Shown here: piece after piece, positions 43,220 through 54,830 of the stretch
Position numbering within the stretch: position 1 is the stretch's first letter
Layout of the letters: each line of letters opens with the position of its first letter
Assembly (NCBI GenBank): GCA_963971575.1
Contig: OZ020611.1
Span: forward strand, 224,556,260-224,620,259
Direction: 5' to 3'
DNA length: 64,000 nt
DNA from: Liopterus haemorrhoidalis
Lineage: Eukaryota > Arthropoda > Insecta > Coleoptera > Dytiscidae
Program-made: the position numbers and the translations under genes
Notes under the pieces: model-generated
Seen by the model: only the letters and a program-made list of their open reading frames with translations
Database searches by the model: none
What the model was told of the DNA's origin: nothing

Positions 43220-43975
43220 TCTAAAAACCCTAATTTCTGTGTATCCTCGTAACGCTAAGTTCCTTGGTGCTAGCGAGGTGTGTAGTCGGTCGCTCCCCAC
43301 CAGTCAAAGCGACGTTCTCCGACAACAGCTCACTTAGGCTAAGCACATAGTGAAGCAGAGAGCAAAACAGCTATGAAAGCGGAGAGTAAAACAGCGAAAG
43401 AATGTCGCGCTTATAAAAGAGTGTCTACACATAGTGACGTGTTTAAAATCGAGCAGAAAGTTCACAAAATTATAATGGATTTTGTACTAACAGAAAACTC
43501 TTCCCTGAAAATTGGGTATTTACTTAAAAATAAAAATAAACACACTAGAAGGTGCAATGTTCACAGAATAAATAAAAGTAGACATATACATGGTGAATTT
43601 TATCATTTCTATATGCAACTCCGCGAACATCCATAAAAGTTTCATTCTTATTTTCGCATGAGTATTTCAACGTTTGATTATATTTTGGAAAAAATTCAAC
43701 ATAAGTTTTTAAAAAATGGACAAATTTCAATCGGAACCTACTATAAATACCTCTTATAAATGAGAATTACTTGTAAATGCCTCAATATCCATTTTAAACA
43801 AATAATTTAGCAACGATAATAGCAGAGAACTCAAAATTGTTTGAACGCGTCGCTTTGCTCGACTATAACAACGATATAACCTCGCTGCAGTTCGCTCCAC
43901 TATGCGCGTGTTAACAGGAATTCATTTATTTAATTTCGCCGCTTTGCTCTCCGCTTTCATCGCTGCTTTACTCCG
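43220..43975 (+). mobile_element. Helitron copy 2, 3'-truncated
   Basis: It begins TC after A (43219) with the same 5' sequence as the 7956-9156 copy, then the same cargo TIR element from its left end (GGCTAAGC, preceded by TTA). It breaks inside the right terminal repeat, where TGCG/TG repeats begin. The Helitron 3' end is missing. Confidence 0.8.
43373..43636 (+). CDS. Small ORF (87 codons) in Helitron cargo, second copy
   Basis: Close relative of the frame at 8138-8383, starting MKAESKTAKECRAYKR in the terminal repeat and running six codons past the first copy's stop to REHP. Few substitutions separate the copies. Function unknown; two copies remaining open is weak support for past coding. 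Confidence 0.3.
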   Translation: MKAESKTAKECRAYKRVSTHSDVFKIEQKVHKIIMDFVLTENSSLKIGYLLKNKNKHTRRCNVHRINKSRHIHGEFYHFYMQLREHP

Positions 43976-44012
43976 TGCGTGCCTGCGTGCGTGCGTCCGT
44001 GTGTGTGTGTGT
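43976..44012. repeat. (TGCG)n/(TG)n microsatellite
   Basis: It replaces the right end of the Helitron cargo. Next to it, at 44015-44070, lies a short family-1 fragment (ATGGAAGCTCTTAGTACT). Confidence 0.8.
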
Positions 44013-44070
44013 TTTTTGTTTAAAAAAATTATATGGAAGCTCTTAGTACTTAAATAACGAATATAAATGA

Positions 44071-44724
44071 CAATAAATTCGAACAACCATATCGCATAGT
44101 ACTTGCGTATAGTACTAGGCTAGAATAGTAGCAAGTTAAAATGAGAATTGATATCAAACAGATATAGTTTTAAAAACTATCCAAAATCTGTGTCCATCAA
44201 CAGTGATCATCACATTATCACAAGTGATGATGATTTTGAATTGTAGACATAATAGCTTTAGTAACCCTAAATGTATCCGGTGGACTATAACGCTGTGCTG
44301 TTTTACGTGCTCTTCCAACCAGGGGAAATTACTGCCGATAGCTATAGTCAACTGAATCAATTGCCCGAAGAAATGGAACAGAAAAGAAGGATGCCATTTA
44401 ATGGATAAAGCAGTCGAAAGGACGTTTCATTGCATGAAATGCTATGAAATGCTAGACCATAAGTTATTCTCTCTATTCATCAAACCATTTTTAAGTTGAG
44501 CTGAGAAGTTCTCCCTTACACAGTGTGTTCAACAGACTCGGCGCTTTTCGTTTATCATTTGTTCACGTCGATGCAGATCTCTTTATTAACTGAACAACGC
44601 TTTCGAGATATGGTTGAAATAAGAAAATGTACGATTTCACTGACTTGAAAACGGTATCTGAAAAAATGTAAGAAATTAAAGAATTCGTGATATTAGAGAT
44701 GTAGATGGTATGGTTATTGCAACG
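44071..44724. other. Unassigned stretch
   Basis: No gene recognised. Confidence 0.45.
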
Positions 44725-44925
44725 AATGGGAAAGGAAGAGTTACTTAATCAAGTTTTATCATACGTACTAGGAGAGAAAAAGTAAAGGGGAAGACCTAGA
44801 TCTTTTCTTTTATAGATAAAGCTTCATAAAATGAATCCGAGATGAATAGACTGAATAAAGAGCGATGTCATGATAGAGATAAATGAAAATTGAGAGCAAG
44901 ACATCGTCAAGCATTGTGAACTAAT
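44725..44925 (+). pseudogene. LINE C-terminal fragment
   Basis: The frame reads MGKEELLNQVLSYVLGEKK, a stop, RGRPRSFLL, a stop, then IKLHKMNPR. The KKRGRPR...IK order is typical of LINE polymerase ends. Heavily decayed; assignment is moderate. Confidence 0.4.
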
Positions 44926-44968
44926 AATATATAGCTTAAACTTTGTTTTTCATTTCTTGTTGATTTTT

Positions 44969-45567
44969 ACCGACCGCCAACATATATAAGGGAGGTATAG
45001 TGATCATACCGATTTTGACCTTTCGAGATTTCGATGTATTTCCACGAATTGAGGTTCCTGCATAACGTTTTGACTATTTTTAGCATGATGTCTGTCGGTC
45101 TGTCTGTCCATCCGTCCGTCCGTCTGTCTGCCTGTCTGTCTGTCTATCTGTGTACACGTGCAGAGCAAATTCAGCTAAAAGGATTTTATGAAAATTCATA
45201 TTGAAGCTTTTGCCATCAATGGCACGAGTTGATCAACTTTTGGTATGAATCGGTTGACTAGAAATGGGAGTTTACTGGTGTAGATTTTAAGATTTTTGCG
45301 AATATTTAGCAACAGAAAAATATGTCGAAAAAAATTATTTAACAAAAGTTGCTATAAATGCAGTAACTAATGAATTAGTACTGACGAATAATAACTTTTA
45401 ATTGAGACGTTTTTTCAAACTTATATGTAACGTTTCCATGGTCATGATAAATAATATCTCTGTTAGAAAATATTAGGCCAAGTTATTTCTACTGTGCTGC
45501 TAGAATATATTTTATACAAGTACTTTATGATGGCGATCGGTCCTGTGGTGGCCACAGCTGATTTTTT
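44969..45567 (+). mobile_element. Family 2 repeat, copy 2
   Basis: Same ends as at 20617-21265, including ACCGACCGCCAACATATATA, a (GTCY)n tract at 45091-45147 and the CTGTGG/CCACAG hairpin near 45543-45557. About 50 bp shorter in the middle. Confidence 0.7.
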
Positions 45568-45744
45568 TCTGTACATATCATGGTACCAACACTTAAAGGC
45601 TTATAGTCTTTTAAAGGTTTTGTAATTTCCTTCGACCTGTTGTACTGCTAATAACCTTATCTGCTGACAGTGACATATTTAGTTTTATTGTTGATATTAT
45701 GTCTTATATCATTTTTCAAAATATTTTTCTTTCTTCTAATTCAG

Positions 45745-45923
45745 TATGTATTTTCCGATGTCTTGGTGCACGCTACTGTATAAGAACTTGTGATGTATGG
45801 CCCATCACCCATATGGGATATGGGCCGGCAGGGACAATAAATAACGAGCTGGTTAGAGACTATAGCATTCGCTCGATACAGCACGCTAGGAAGCAAGGAA
45901 TTAGGAATGCTAAGGAATTCTGA
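45745..45923 (+). CDS. Candidate terminal host exon
   Basis: A pyrimidine-rich acceptor (TTCTTTCTTCTAATTCAG) is followed by an open frame ending at TGA 45921-45923. AATAAA occurs near 46077. Reading two bases first (phase 1), it includes CLGARYCIRTCDVWPITHMG and SIRSIQHARKQGIRNAKEF. The phase matches the end of the 54-bp exon at 11743, but they are 34 kb apart and no link is shown. The frame also contains a 7-bp-stem palindrome GGCCCAT...ATGGGCC. No family recognised; chance or a transposon origin remain possible. Confidence 0.25.
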
Positions 45924-46139
45924 CGATTCCATGAATTTTATTTGTTTTGATTTATTTGGTTGTTAACAATTCAACATGACTGCCAACATACTTGTCGCTA
46001 AATTGGAAGCTTGAGAAATTTCATAAAATTGAAACGACGTATGAAGTTATCAACCTGAAAAGCTTGGAATTTATAAAATAAAATCGTTCATAATTTATTC
46101 ACTCAATATGGTGGACACATTTTTATGAACAGAACATTT
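45924..46139. other. Short unassigned stretch
   Basis: Contains the possible AATAAA signal; nothing else seen. Confidence 0.4.
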
Positions 46140-46316
46140 CGCTGAAGCCCCCCTAACATTTTCTCAAAAACGGTTAGGGGGTTCTTGTTTTTATGAAGCA
46201 CTAACAGACGTTAACGAGCAAAAAAAAAGTTATTGCTTTCTATAACCTGCTAACTTCATTTTTTGATAACTAATTTTCTCAAAAAAACGATTAGGGTAGA
46301 TATTTGTGTTTATTAA

Positions 46317-47234
46317 GGGGGGGGGGGGTATGGTCAGAGCAGCACATTTTATACCCATTTTCAAGATTTTTTTTTAGAAAACTGTTAATAGTAACTTGAT
46401 TGGGATAATACCGACAGTAAAGAACAACCTTTGAAGAGTATCCAAAAAAAAATGTATTGAAAAATATCGAAAATTAAGCTCGTGACATGAATTTGAAATT
46501 TTCGTTCAGGACAAAGAGTTGATTTGCGGTGAGACACATAACTAATGACTGGATCATCTAAAACAAAAAAAACAAAAATATTTCGTTAGTTTATGAGTTT
46601 CTTGAGGTAACGCTGTCGAGTTTTTTCAAATATCTAGATTATTTAATTTTTGGTATAAGTTTGAAGTCAAAAAAACGAAAAAAACGGAATTTTATTTTTC
46701 GAAATTTCTGTTTTCAGTTGTAAAAAATTCCATAAAAAAAAAATAAGCAAGAAAAAAAAAAATATCTCGACAGCGTTACCTAGTAAATTGCCTACAGAAA
46801 TAGTGTGCAAAATTTCAGAAAGATCGGTCGAGTAGTTTTCGAGTTACATGTCTCACCGACTTGAAAAATAAAATTCCTCAAAAAATTACGAAACACGTGT
46901 ACCCTAACTGCTCGATGAAATGAATGTATACTACTACAAGTCACATATATAAGTGTTTTTACACAAATATAGCACAGACAGGTGTGTGCATAGAGTGGGA
47001 AGACTCTACTATTACGTATATGAGAGCTGCGCGCGGCTAATAAAGCAGCGTTCTGAAAGGAACGCTATAACACGCGATTTGCGCGAAAATATGAATTTGA
47101 GTTATTTGTATTGTTAAGCCGATAACTTCGTTAATTTTGCTCGGATCGACCTGAAATTTTGTATGGACACTCCTGAGTCACTAAACAATCGATTAAAAAA
47201 AAAACTATTTTCTGACCATACCCCCCCCCCCCCC
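46317..47234. mobile_element. TTAA-flanked element with poly-G ends (piggyBac-like)
   Basis: Twelve Gs then TATGGTCAGA at the left are mirrored by TCTGACCATA and fourteen Cs at the right. TTAA lies on both sides (46313-46316, 47235-47238). The neighbouring array unit has a single TTAA/TTAAA at this point, an empty site. Nested inverted repeats inside are described in the findings. Non-coding. Confidence 0.8.
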
Positions 47235-47489
47235 TTAAGCACTAACAGACGTAAAAGATACAGTAACAAATGGCCAAGAATTTTCTTTAGTGTTTTCCAT
47301 GATCTGCTAACTTCGCGCTTCATTTTTTGATAACTGAATTTCTCAAAAACGGTTAAGATGGCTATTGTGTTTTATTAAACACTAACAGGCGCTAACGAGG
47401 CACTAACGAATGGCTGAATAATTTTTGTTAATGCTTTCGATGATCTACTAACTTCACACTTCATGTTTTTGAAAACTCTATTTCACAGC

Positions 47490-48245
47490 TAGTTTTGTAC
47501 TTCATGACAGAACAAAAGTAATCGAAGTTGAACGAGGAGTAAGACAGGGTGGTACAATATCCCCGAAACTATTTCCTGTAGTTTTAGAGTACCTGTTTAA
47601 AAGTTTATCCTGGGAAAACTAGGGCATTCAAATAAATGGCGTGAGGTTAAATCACCTGAGATTCGCTGATGATATTGTTCTCATGTCAGACTGCGTTCAA
47701 GATATATTTCAAATACTGTAGAACTAAATGACGTACGACTCAAGATAAATAAACAAAATACCAAAATAAAGACAAACTTTTTATTGAGCGAGGCGCTGAA
47801 AATCAACCAATATTGAACATATTGATGCTTACAAGTATCTTGGGCATGACTTACGAATTAACAGAAACAATCAAATGTGCGAAATCTGCATTATTATAAT
47901 TTTTAAAAATGATATCTCAATGTGCCTTTAAAATAGAGATTTCGAGTCATTTGTCATGCCCGTTTTGACCTACGGAGCGGAAACCCGAACACTGACTAAT
48001 AGCTTCTGCTAGAAAGCTTCAAGTAATGCTGAAATTCATCAACAGACGAAGTTAAAAGACATCCTTGTAAAACTATCTGGAATTAAATGGAAATGAGCAG
48101 ACCATCTAGCTAGAACAATAGACGACAGATGGACCAAATTCATTATAAAGTGGAGACCATGGGCAGATAAATTTAGCCGAGAAAGACCGCTCACTCGCTG
48201 GACTAATGACCTAAATAATTTATTTACGAACTGGCTGTAAGCAGT
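47490..48245 (+). pseudogene. LINE reverse transcriptase relic A (RTE-like)
   Basis: It reads KVIEVERGVRQGGTISPKLF, INGVRLNHLRFADDIVLMSD (catalytic FADD kept), a decayed DAYKYLGHDLRINRNNQ, and PVLTYGAETRTLT. The end includes LARTIDDRWTKFIIKWRPWA and SRERPLTRWTNDLNNL. This order fits RTE-type LINEs, although the clade name is tentative. Stops and frameshifts separate the pieces. The amino part with the endonuclease and early RT motifs is missing. Confidence 0.85.
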
Positions 48246-48280
48246 TCATGTCCCGTAGTGAATTAGAACGGCTGAAGAAT

Positions 48281-49985
48281 ACTATACCCTTTACAGTCTG
48301 CTCAGATCACCTTTCTATCCCGGCACACAAAAATTAGAATATACAAGACCCTATACTCACATATGGAAGAGAATCTTGGTAACTTACACAAGAACAAGAA
48401 CGACGGCTCAGAATCTTTGAACGCAAGATTCTACGGAAAATTTTCGGTCCTGTCCAAGAGGATAGAATATGGAGAATCAAAAGAAATGATGAGCTGCGCG
48501 ACCTTTATAATGAACCAGATGTGATTGGCTTCATAAAAAGTTTCAGAATATCATCATAATGGATCAGACACATCATCAAAATGACCAATAACATGCCAGT
48601 ATGAAGAGTATTCGATAGCGTTCCAGGTACAAACAGACCAAGAGGTAGAACTCGAATAAGATGGGTGGACAATGTACATAAAGACCTGCAAAGAATCGAT
48701 GCCTATAATTGGAGAAGATTAGGACGTGACCGCGAAATATGGAAGAAGTTTGTGGAGGCGGCAAAAAAACCCAAAAAAGGAGGCGTTAAGAATAAGAAGA
48801 CGAATCTTTTATCTAAATGCATTTTTGGATTGGATAAATACTTTTAGAGTTATGGCGGGAAAAATAAAAAAAATTGAAATACATCCCTTATTAATAACTT
48901 AACAGCAAAAACTATTTGACAAAAATTGTTTAGAATAAGAAGACGAATCTTTTATATAAATGATTTTTTTTTTATGGGATAAATACTTGGAATGTTATAG
49001 CGGGAAAACTTCAATAATTAAAATTTTGAAAAACCTCCCTTATTAAAGACCTTACAGCAAAAACTTAGAAACAAAAATTGTTTAGAAAAAAAGACGATAT
49101 TTTATTTAAATGCATTTTTTTGATTGGGTGATTATTTGGAGAGTTATGGCGGGAAAATTCTAAAAATTATAATTTTGAAGAACCTCCCTTATTATTGACT
49201 TAACAGCTAAAATGATTTGACAAAAATTGTTTAGAATAAGAAGACTAATCTTTTATCTAAATGCATTTTTTTGATTGGATAAATACTTGGAGAGTTATGG
49301 CAGAAAAACTCCAAAAATTTAAATTTTGAAAACCTCTCTTATTAAATACCAAAATCTTATAAAACAAAAATTGTTTAGAAATAAAGACGATCTTTTATTT
49401 AAATGCATTTTTTTGATTGGATAATTACTTGGAGAGTTACGGCGGGAAAATTCTAAAAATTATAATTTCGAAAAACACAATTATTATTGACTTAACAGCT
49501 AAAACTATTTGACAAAAATTGTTTAGAATTAGAAGACGAATCTTTTATCTAAATGCATTGTTTTGATTGGATAAATACTTGGAGAGTTATGGCGGGAAAA
49601 CTCCAATAATTAAAATTTTGAGAACCTCTCTTATTAAATACCTAACAGCAAAATCTTATAAAAAAAAAAATTGTTTAGAAAAAAAAGACAATATTTTATT
49701 TAAATGCATGTTTGTGATTGGATAATTACTTGGAGAATTACAGCGGGAAAATTCTAAAAATTATAATTTTGAAAAACCCCATTATTATTGACTTAACAGC
49801 TAAAACTATTTGACAAAAATTGTTTAGAATAAGAAGACGAATCTTTTATCTAAATGAATTATTTTGATTGGGTAATTACTTGGAGAGTTATGGCGGTAAA
49901 ACTCCAAAAATTTAAAATTTGAAAATAACCCTAGGGGTTGTAAAAGCCAATTGATTCATTGATTGATAGATGATAATGATGATTT
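48281..49985 (+). pseudogene. LINE C-terminal relic B with satellite in its 3' region
   Basis: In order: KIRIYKTLYSHIWK, LERKILRKIFGPVQEDRIWR, ELRDLYNEPDVIGFIKSFR and a degraded WIRHIIKMT. RPRGRTRIRWVDNVHKDLQR and NWRRLGRDREIWKKFVEAAK follow. This is the carboxy-terminal domain of an I/Jockey-like LINE. The coding end (about 48766) is separated from its 3' tail, GGGTTGTAAAAGCC then (GATT)n/(GAT)n at 49935-49985, by an eight-unit satellite. The palm domain is absent (5' truncation). Confidence 0.8.
48797..49925. repeat. Eight-unit ~148-bp satellite with alternating A/B types
   Basis: AAGACGAAT-like starts occur at 48797, 48941, 49091, 49241, 49384, 49533, 49685 and 49834. From the second unit on, even-numbered units share GGATAAATACTTGG and odd-numbered ones GGATAATTACTTGG with a TTATTATTGACTTAACAGC end, giving a dimeric ~296-bp period. 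GAGAGTTATGGCGGGAAAA is common to all. Confidence 0.85.
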
Positions 49986-50090
49986 CACAAAATCCGTTAG
50001 GGTGGCTGTAGTTATTTTTTTGTGAAGCACTAACAGACACACTTTCCATGACCTACTGCCCTCACAGAGCTGGGTCCACTACATAGTTAG

Positions 50091-51255
50091 GTTAGGAATG
50101 TCGATTCGGTTTGAAGAATTTAATTTAGCGCCCCCTTATTTCTAATTGCTACGCTTGCGACGGCTCTGATGATGATGTTTTATTAACAACCACGTTTCTT
50201 TAACATACGTAAGTGCTGATGCACTGGTTACAAATTTTTAATATCCTTTCCTCATTTATTCGAATTAGAATTTCTAATTATTCCTTATTTTTAAGAGTTA
50301 AATTTAGTTAAAACGTGTTAAAGTTTTATATAACAACCCACTTAATTATTTATTAATACTTTACTTAATTTAATAAAAAACATTAATAAAATTCCGTTAG
50401 TATTAAATCGCAACCCAGGTTCATTAACCTGAGTAACAGTTAAACAGAAACTAAATGTACAGAATAATATTAACTATATTATCGGTAAAACCACGCAAAC
50501 TTCATTAACAATTCTATCAGAATGTACCTGTACCGTTCCAACAACACACACAAGTCTGTAGATCAACGGGTGGAACATTCACAGTCTAATATAATATAAC
50601 TTTCCATTTAAACTTTAATAGTACATTGTCTTTGTTATATGTGTCTTACTTGCTTACTGTTTCAGTCTAGTTGCGCGAAGATCAGGTTAATTGGGGAGAC
50701 TAAGCAAGGTCATGTCAAGATTTCTATCTTGCCGATTAGATGTTTTAGATTTGGTTACTGGGTTTATACCAAAATTTAAGTTATGCTTATGATCGTGTGA
50801 GTGATATGTTGAAAATTGTAAGTTAGCATGTACTTACGGGGTAATTATTTAATTGTTTAATATGTATATTAAATTATATTTTGACATAATTGTGACAATT
50901 TAATACAGGAAGCAAAATTTACAGTTTTATGATTTATAAATTGTTCTTCTACATTCTTTCTTTCTTCATCTTGAGCACTGTCAGTAGAGTTGACTTTTGG
51001 CGACTCTCACGAAAATGCCTTAGAGTTTATATTAATGTCTAGATTTGGAAAATTAAAGTTTTTGCATTTCAATCGAAGTCATTTGTGTGTATGGAAAAAA
51101 ACCTAGGTTTTAAAGACTAGGCAAAAGAAACATTATTCAATTCCTCCGACTTTTTATCCAGGTTTTTCAAAACGCGCTTGCGTCAACGGATCTGTTCTCA
51201 CGCTCTCAGCTGATGCGTCTTTGTCTTTTGTTTACGTTGATGTTAGTTTGCTGTA
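50091..51255. other. Unassigned stretch
   Basis: No gene recognised. GCGACGGCTCTGATGATGATG at 50157 (in two pieces) resembles a LINE 3' tail. Confidence 0.45.
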
Positions 51256-51257
51256 TA

Positions 51258-51656
51258 TAGTAAAGGAGACTTTAGTTGACAGATGACGGTTAATTAAAGC
51301 ATATGGTTCAATGGGAGAGAACTATAGCAATAAAATTTCCATTTTTGAATAGAGCCATATCATTTGTTCACAGACAAAGCTAGAAATAGAGAAAGAGATA
51401 CAATTTGTTTCATTCATAGAGAAGGAGAGAACATTAGCGACCGCCCAGAGCTGAATGCGCACGCGTGTATACAAAGGGACATACGTTGAAGTTACCATAT
51501 TATAATATAACAAAAAAAGACAAAAATTATGAACGTACGTTACAGTGAGAAGCAGAAATACGTTCTTGACATCTTGCATAAAACTGTGTGGAATAGATAT
51601 ATAATTTTTTATCGGTTCTCAATCGATCAATCTGTCAAGTAAATTCTCCTTTACTA
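51258..51656. mobile_element. TA-flanked MITE
   Basis: TAGTAAAGGAGACTTTAG and its inverse (TAGTAAAGGAGAATTTAC), followed by TTGACAGAT on both sides, form about 30-bp terminal repeats. TA flanks at 51256-51257 and 51657-51658. Tc1/mariner-type by target. Confidence 0.8.
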
Positions 51657-52138
51657 TAGTTATTATTTTAGAGTACAGTATTAAGTAAAAAATTGATGTG
51701 AATTGTGAATTTTCACAGATTTCAGGGTTTTGTAGGTATTTAATAAGTGTAAGAAGCCAACATAATTCTGGATGTCTAGGAATATTTGTTCTATAATCAC
51801 ATCAAAGTCAACAGTTTTTTGATAATCACTTTTATTCGTTATTTGAGTATTAAGAGCATCCATTTAATTTTTTTTTTATAATTTAAATAACTTGCCAAAA
51901 ATCACAGTGTTTTTTTCTGCATTTGCTTCGTATTCAAGTCTTCATTAGATTAATAAGAAATATATTGATATTTTTTTTTCAATTTCTGAAACGTATTTCT
52001 CACTATTAACAGTGTGTTATTTGTTTTATAAGTATTTAATTACTATAAATGATTTATTCCTCTTTCATACATTAAAAACAAAAGTTTGTGTCACATCGTA
52101 TAATAAAATAACTGAACACAACACACTACACCCTACAG

Positions 52139-52320
52139 CAGTGTTCCCGACCGCCGGTCCGAGGCCCGGCACCGGCCTGTGAGATTTTTTATTTGTTGTT
52201 TTTTGTGCAATAAAAAATATAAAACATTTGCGTTACACATTAATTTCTAGACTTGCCGGTCCGCGAATTTTTTTTAGGTCGTTTTGCCAGTCCCCCATGA
52301 AAAAATGTTGGGAAACGCTG
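52139..52320. mobile_element. hAT MITE (Buster-type target)
   Basis: CAGTGTTCCCGACC left, GTTGGGAAACGCTG right. 8-bp duplication ccctacag/ctctatag (6/8, both differences C-to-T). G+C-rich GGTCCGAGGCCCGGC inside. Confidence 0.8.
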
Positions 52321-52740
52321 CTCTATAGTATAGTGTGGTGTTCAAAACTCGGTCCTCAGCTGTTATTTATTTTTTTTTATAATATTTTTAATTTAAAAAA
52401 AGGACATTATCTTAGCCATAAATAGAAAAAATCTATAACATTATTAGCCATAATTTAGCCATGAATTAAAAAAATAATTAATTTTGTCAAAAACACAAAA
52501 ACTTCAATATTTGTTAAATTCCTCTCGAACGTATCCGGCTCAGATCAATGTACATTACCTATAATTTTTTCTGATTTAATTTAACCTCTGGCTAAAAGGG
52601 GGCGGGACAAGAACCTTTTAACCACATTTTTGGCTAAATTCGTGTTAAAAGCAACTAATTTTAAAAAACTACTTTTTGTTTCTTAATCTATGTCTTAAGA
52701 GCTTTATTTTGATACCGCAATAAAATTTATATATATATAT

Positions 52741-52790
52741 ATATGTATTGTACTCGTCAATAATTTTCATCTATATATATATATATATCA

Positions 52791-52858
<68 letters not shown>

Positions 52859-52890
52859 TGAAAATTATTGACGAGTACAATACATATATA
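52741..52890. repeat. Perfect inverted repeat around a (TA)n loop
   Basis: ATGTATTGTACTCGTCAATA and the following TTTTCATCTATA are exactly mirrored at 52855-52890. A long (TA)n run separates the arms. The arms appear identical, so the structure is recent or kept by conversion. Confidence 0.85.
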
Positions 52891-53395
52891 TATATATATA
52901 TATATATATCAATGACACAAAAATCGATATTTCGAAAAACTTGTCTGTTCGATAATTTCTATTGAGCTACTCCGGTTCCCATCAATGTTCATTATGGCGA
53001 TTTTTTTAGATTTTTAGATCAACCCCTCTGAGAGATAGGGTTGGGCACAAAAGTTTTTTTACACAGTTTTGCCAAAAATCTCATTAAAAAAATGAGTTTT
53101 CAAAAATAAAAATTTGCATGTTGATCCACGCATTAAGAGGTTTCATTCAAAATTTAAAAAAATATATATATATATTTTTTTATTAAATACATATTTGTTT
53201 ATATTTATGTCGATATTTTGGTTTTTCAACTTTTTTTTTCCTATATGTGGGTCAAAGAGTTGTATAAACCTGCCACATTTCAACTTTCTATGTTAAGCCG
53301 TTTGGCTACAATTTCTACCGTACAGACAGACAGACACATGAGTGACGTTAAAAGGGTACTTGGTGGCCACACCTACAAAAACCTAAAAACAAATT

Positions 53396-54518
53396 CATTA
53401 TGAATTTTCGTACATTTTTAAACACAAAAATTTAAAAACAAATATCAAAATCGATTGCAACAGTTTTCAGTATCGTTAGAAGTGGGTTCAAATTCTCTTT
53501 CGACTTATACCATTACGGAGTTTGTAGGTTAATACGGGAAGCAGCAATTGCAATGTAGGTTTCAATATTATTCTCCTATGTTCCGGGATAAAAGTTGCCA
53601 TCCTGTGTATGTGTGTGGACATTACTGGAATACAGACATGCAAACGAGCTTTTTTGGTGTCGATATTAGCAGACTGATCCTTTTTATATGATTTTTCCTA
53701 CCTGTACAATTAGAGATAAAAATCTTAATTATATCATTTCGCGTTCAACAGCTTTTAGATTTGCTCTTAAAAGTACAATTTATATCGACATTATCGACAT
53801 CTTTTGTAAGGTATTAACTAGAGTCTACAACAAGTATGTGACAAATCGGCTTATAGCAATACATCACATAAAGACCGTAAAGTCTATTACAACCTTTATA
53901 TTTAAACTGACAAATTGGTTGTTTTTACGTCAGTCTGTTAAAGGCTTTAGTTTAGTAATTGACGAATAGGTATTTGATGTTTTGTGGTTTGAACGAAATT
54001 CGTATTGTTCATCCTTTATAATTCAAAGTGTGATTTACTGCCATTGAAATTTTATTGGTTGATCTGAATGTAGAATTTTGATGGACGTATTGTATTGAAT
54101 TGATGGTTTATTGGAATTCAGTAAATTTAAAAACTACATGTTTTTTAATTTGATTGTTCATTCATGGAACGACATTTGTTGATTGGTTAATTGGATACTA
54201 AAATTATTGTCAGTTGGAAATTAACTGATTTTGGAGAGCAATTCAGTTCTACCAATCAAATAAAAGATTTTAATGCCATGACATTTAAAATTGTGACTTG
54301 TGTTTTAATGGCACTAACATGCTCTGTTATTCATAGCTGGAATGAACAAATTCACCATCTTTCTTTATAAAAATGTCAGTTCGTTCTAGATTTTGAGCTC
54401 CAAGGTTATCCTTGTTCGCAAATAAATCCATATCTATTGACGATTAATTGTTACAAAGGATGCGGAAGGAGTAGAAATATTATACAGGCTATTATTAACA
54501 ATCACGACAATGCACCAT
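53396..54518. other. Unassigned stretch
   Basis: A 93-codon open frame at 53688-53969 has no recognised motif and a random A+T-rich composition; not called a gene. Confidence 0.45.
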
Positions 54519-54830
54519 AAATCAGCTGGCCACAGGACCGGCCGCCATCAAGTTCTTGTTTAATTTATGCTGCTTTATCAAAAAATGTCTCAAATAAAAG
54601 TTGTTACTTATTGCTTCTATAGAAACTTTTGTTAAATATTTTTTTTTCCCATTTCTAGTTAACCGATTTTGACAAACAGACATATAGACAGACCGACAGA
54701 CATCATGTTAAAAATAGTCAAAACGTTATGTAGGGATCTCAATTCGTGGAGATCCATCGAAATCTCGAAATGTCAACATCGGTATGGTGACAATACCATC
54801 CTTATATATGTTGGCAGTCGGTAAAAAAAA
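54519..54830 (-). mobile_element. Family 2 repeat, shortened, minus strand
   Basis: ATCAGCTGGCCACAGGACCG at the left and TTGGCAGTCGGTAAAA at the right are the family ends. The (GTCY)n tract is very short (54675-54704) and the middle is deleted. Confidence 0.7.

Larger units (their letters stand above)
46140..50090. repeat. Tandem array (AAGCACTAACAGACG units) invaded by three elements
   Basis: Units of roughly 120-140 bp share CTCAAAAACGGTTAGGGTGG, GCACTAACAGACG and TTTCCATGATCTGCTAAC. Pieces lie at 46140-46316, 47235-47485 and 49986-50090. The intervening DNA is a TTAA-flanked element and two LINE fragments, so the array is the oldest layer here. Confidence 0.75.
51690..53395 (-). mobile_element. 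Family 1 copy, minus strand, near full length
   Basis: Left-end motif (inverted) at 53372-53384, right-end motif at 51724-51736 and a degenerate 3' hairpin at 51705-51718. A hAT MITE (52139-52320) and a TA-rich hairpin element (52741-52890) interrupt it. The (CTGT)n tract is short here. Confidence 0.75.

Noticed and set aside
45799..45826. GGCCCAT...ATGGGCC palindrome as a regulatory site
   Set aside because: Short, single, and overlapping a candidate coding frame; no supporting context.
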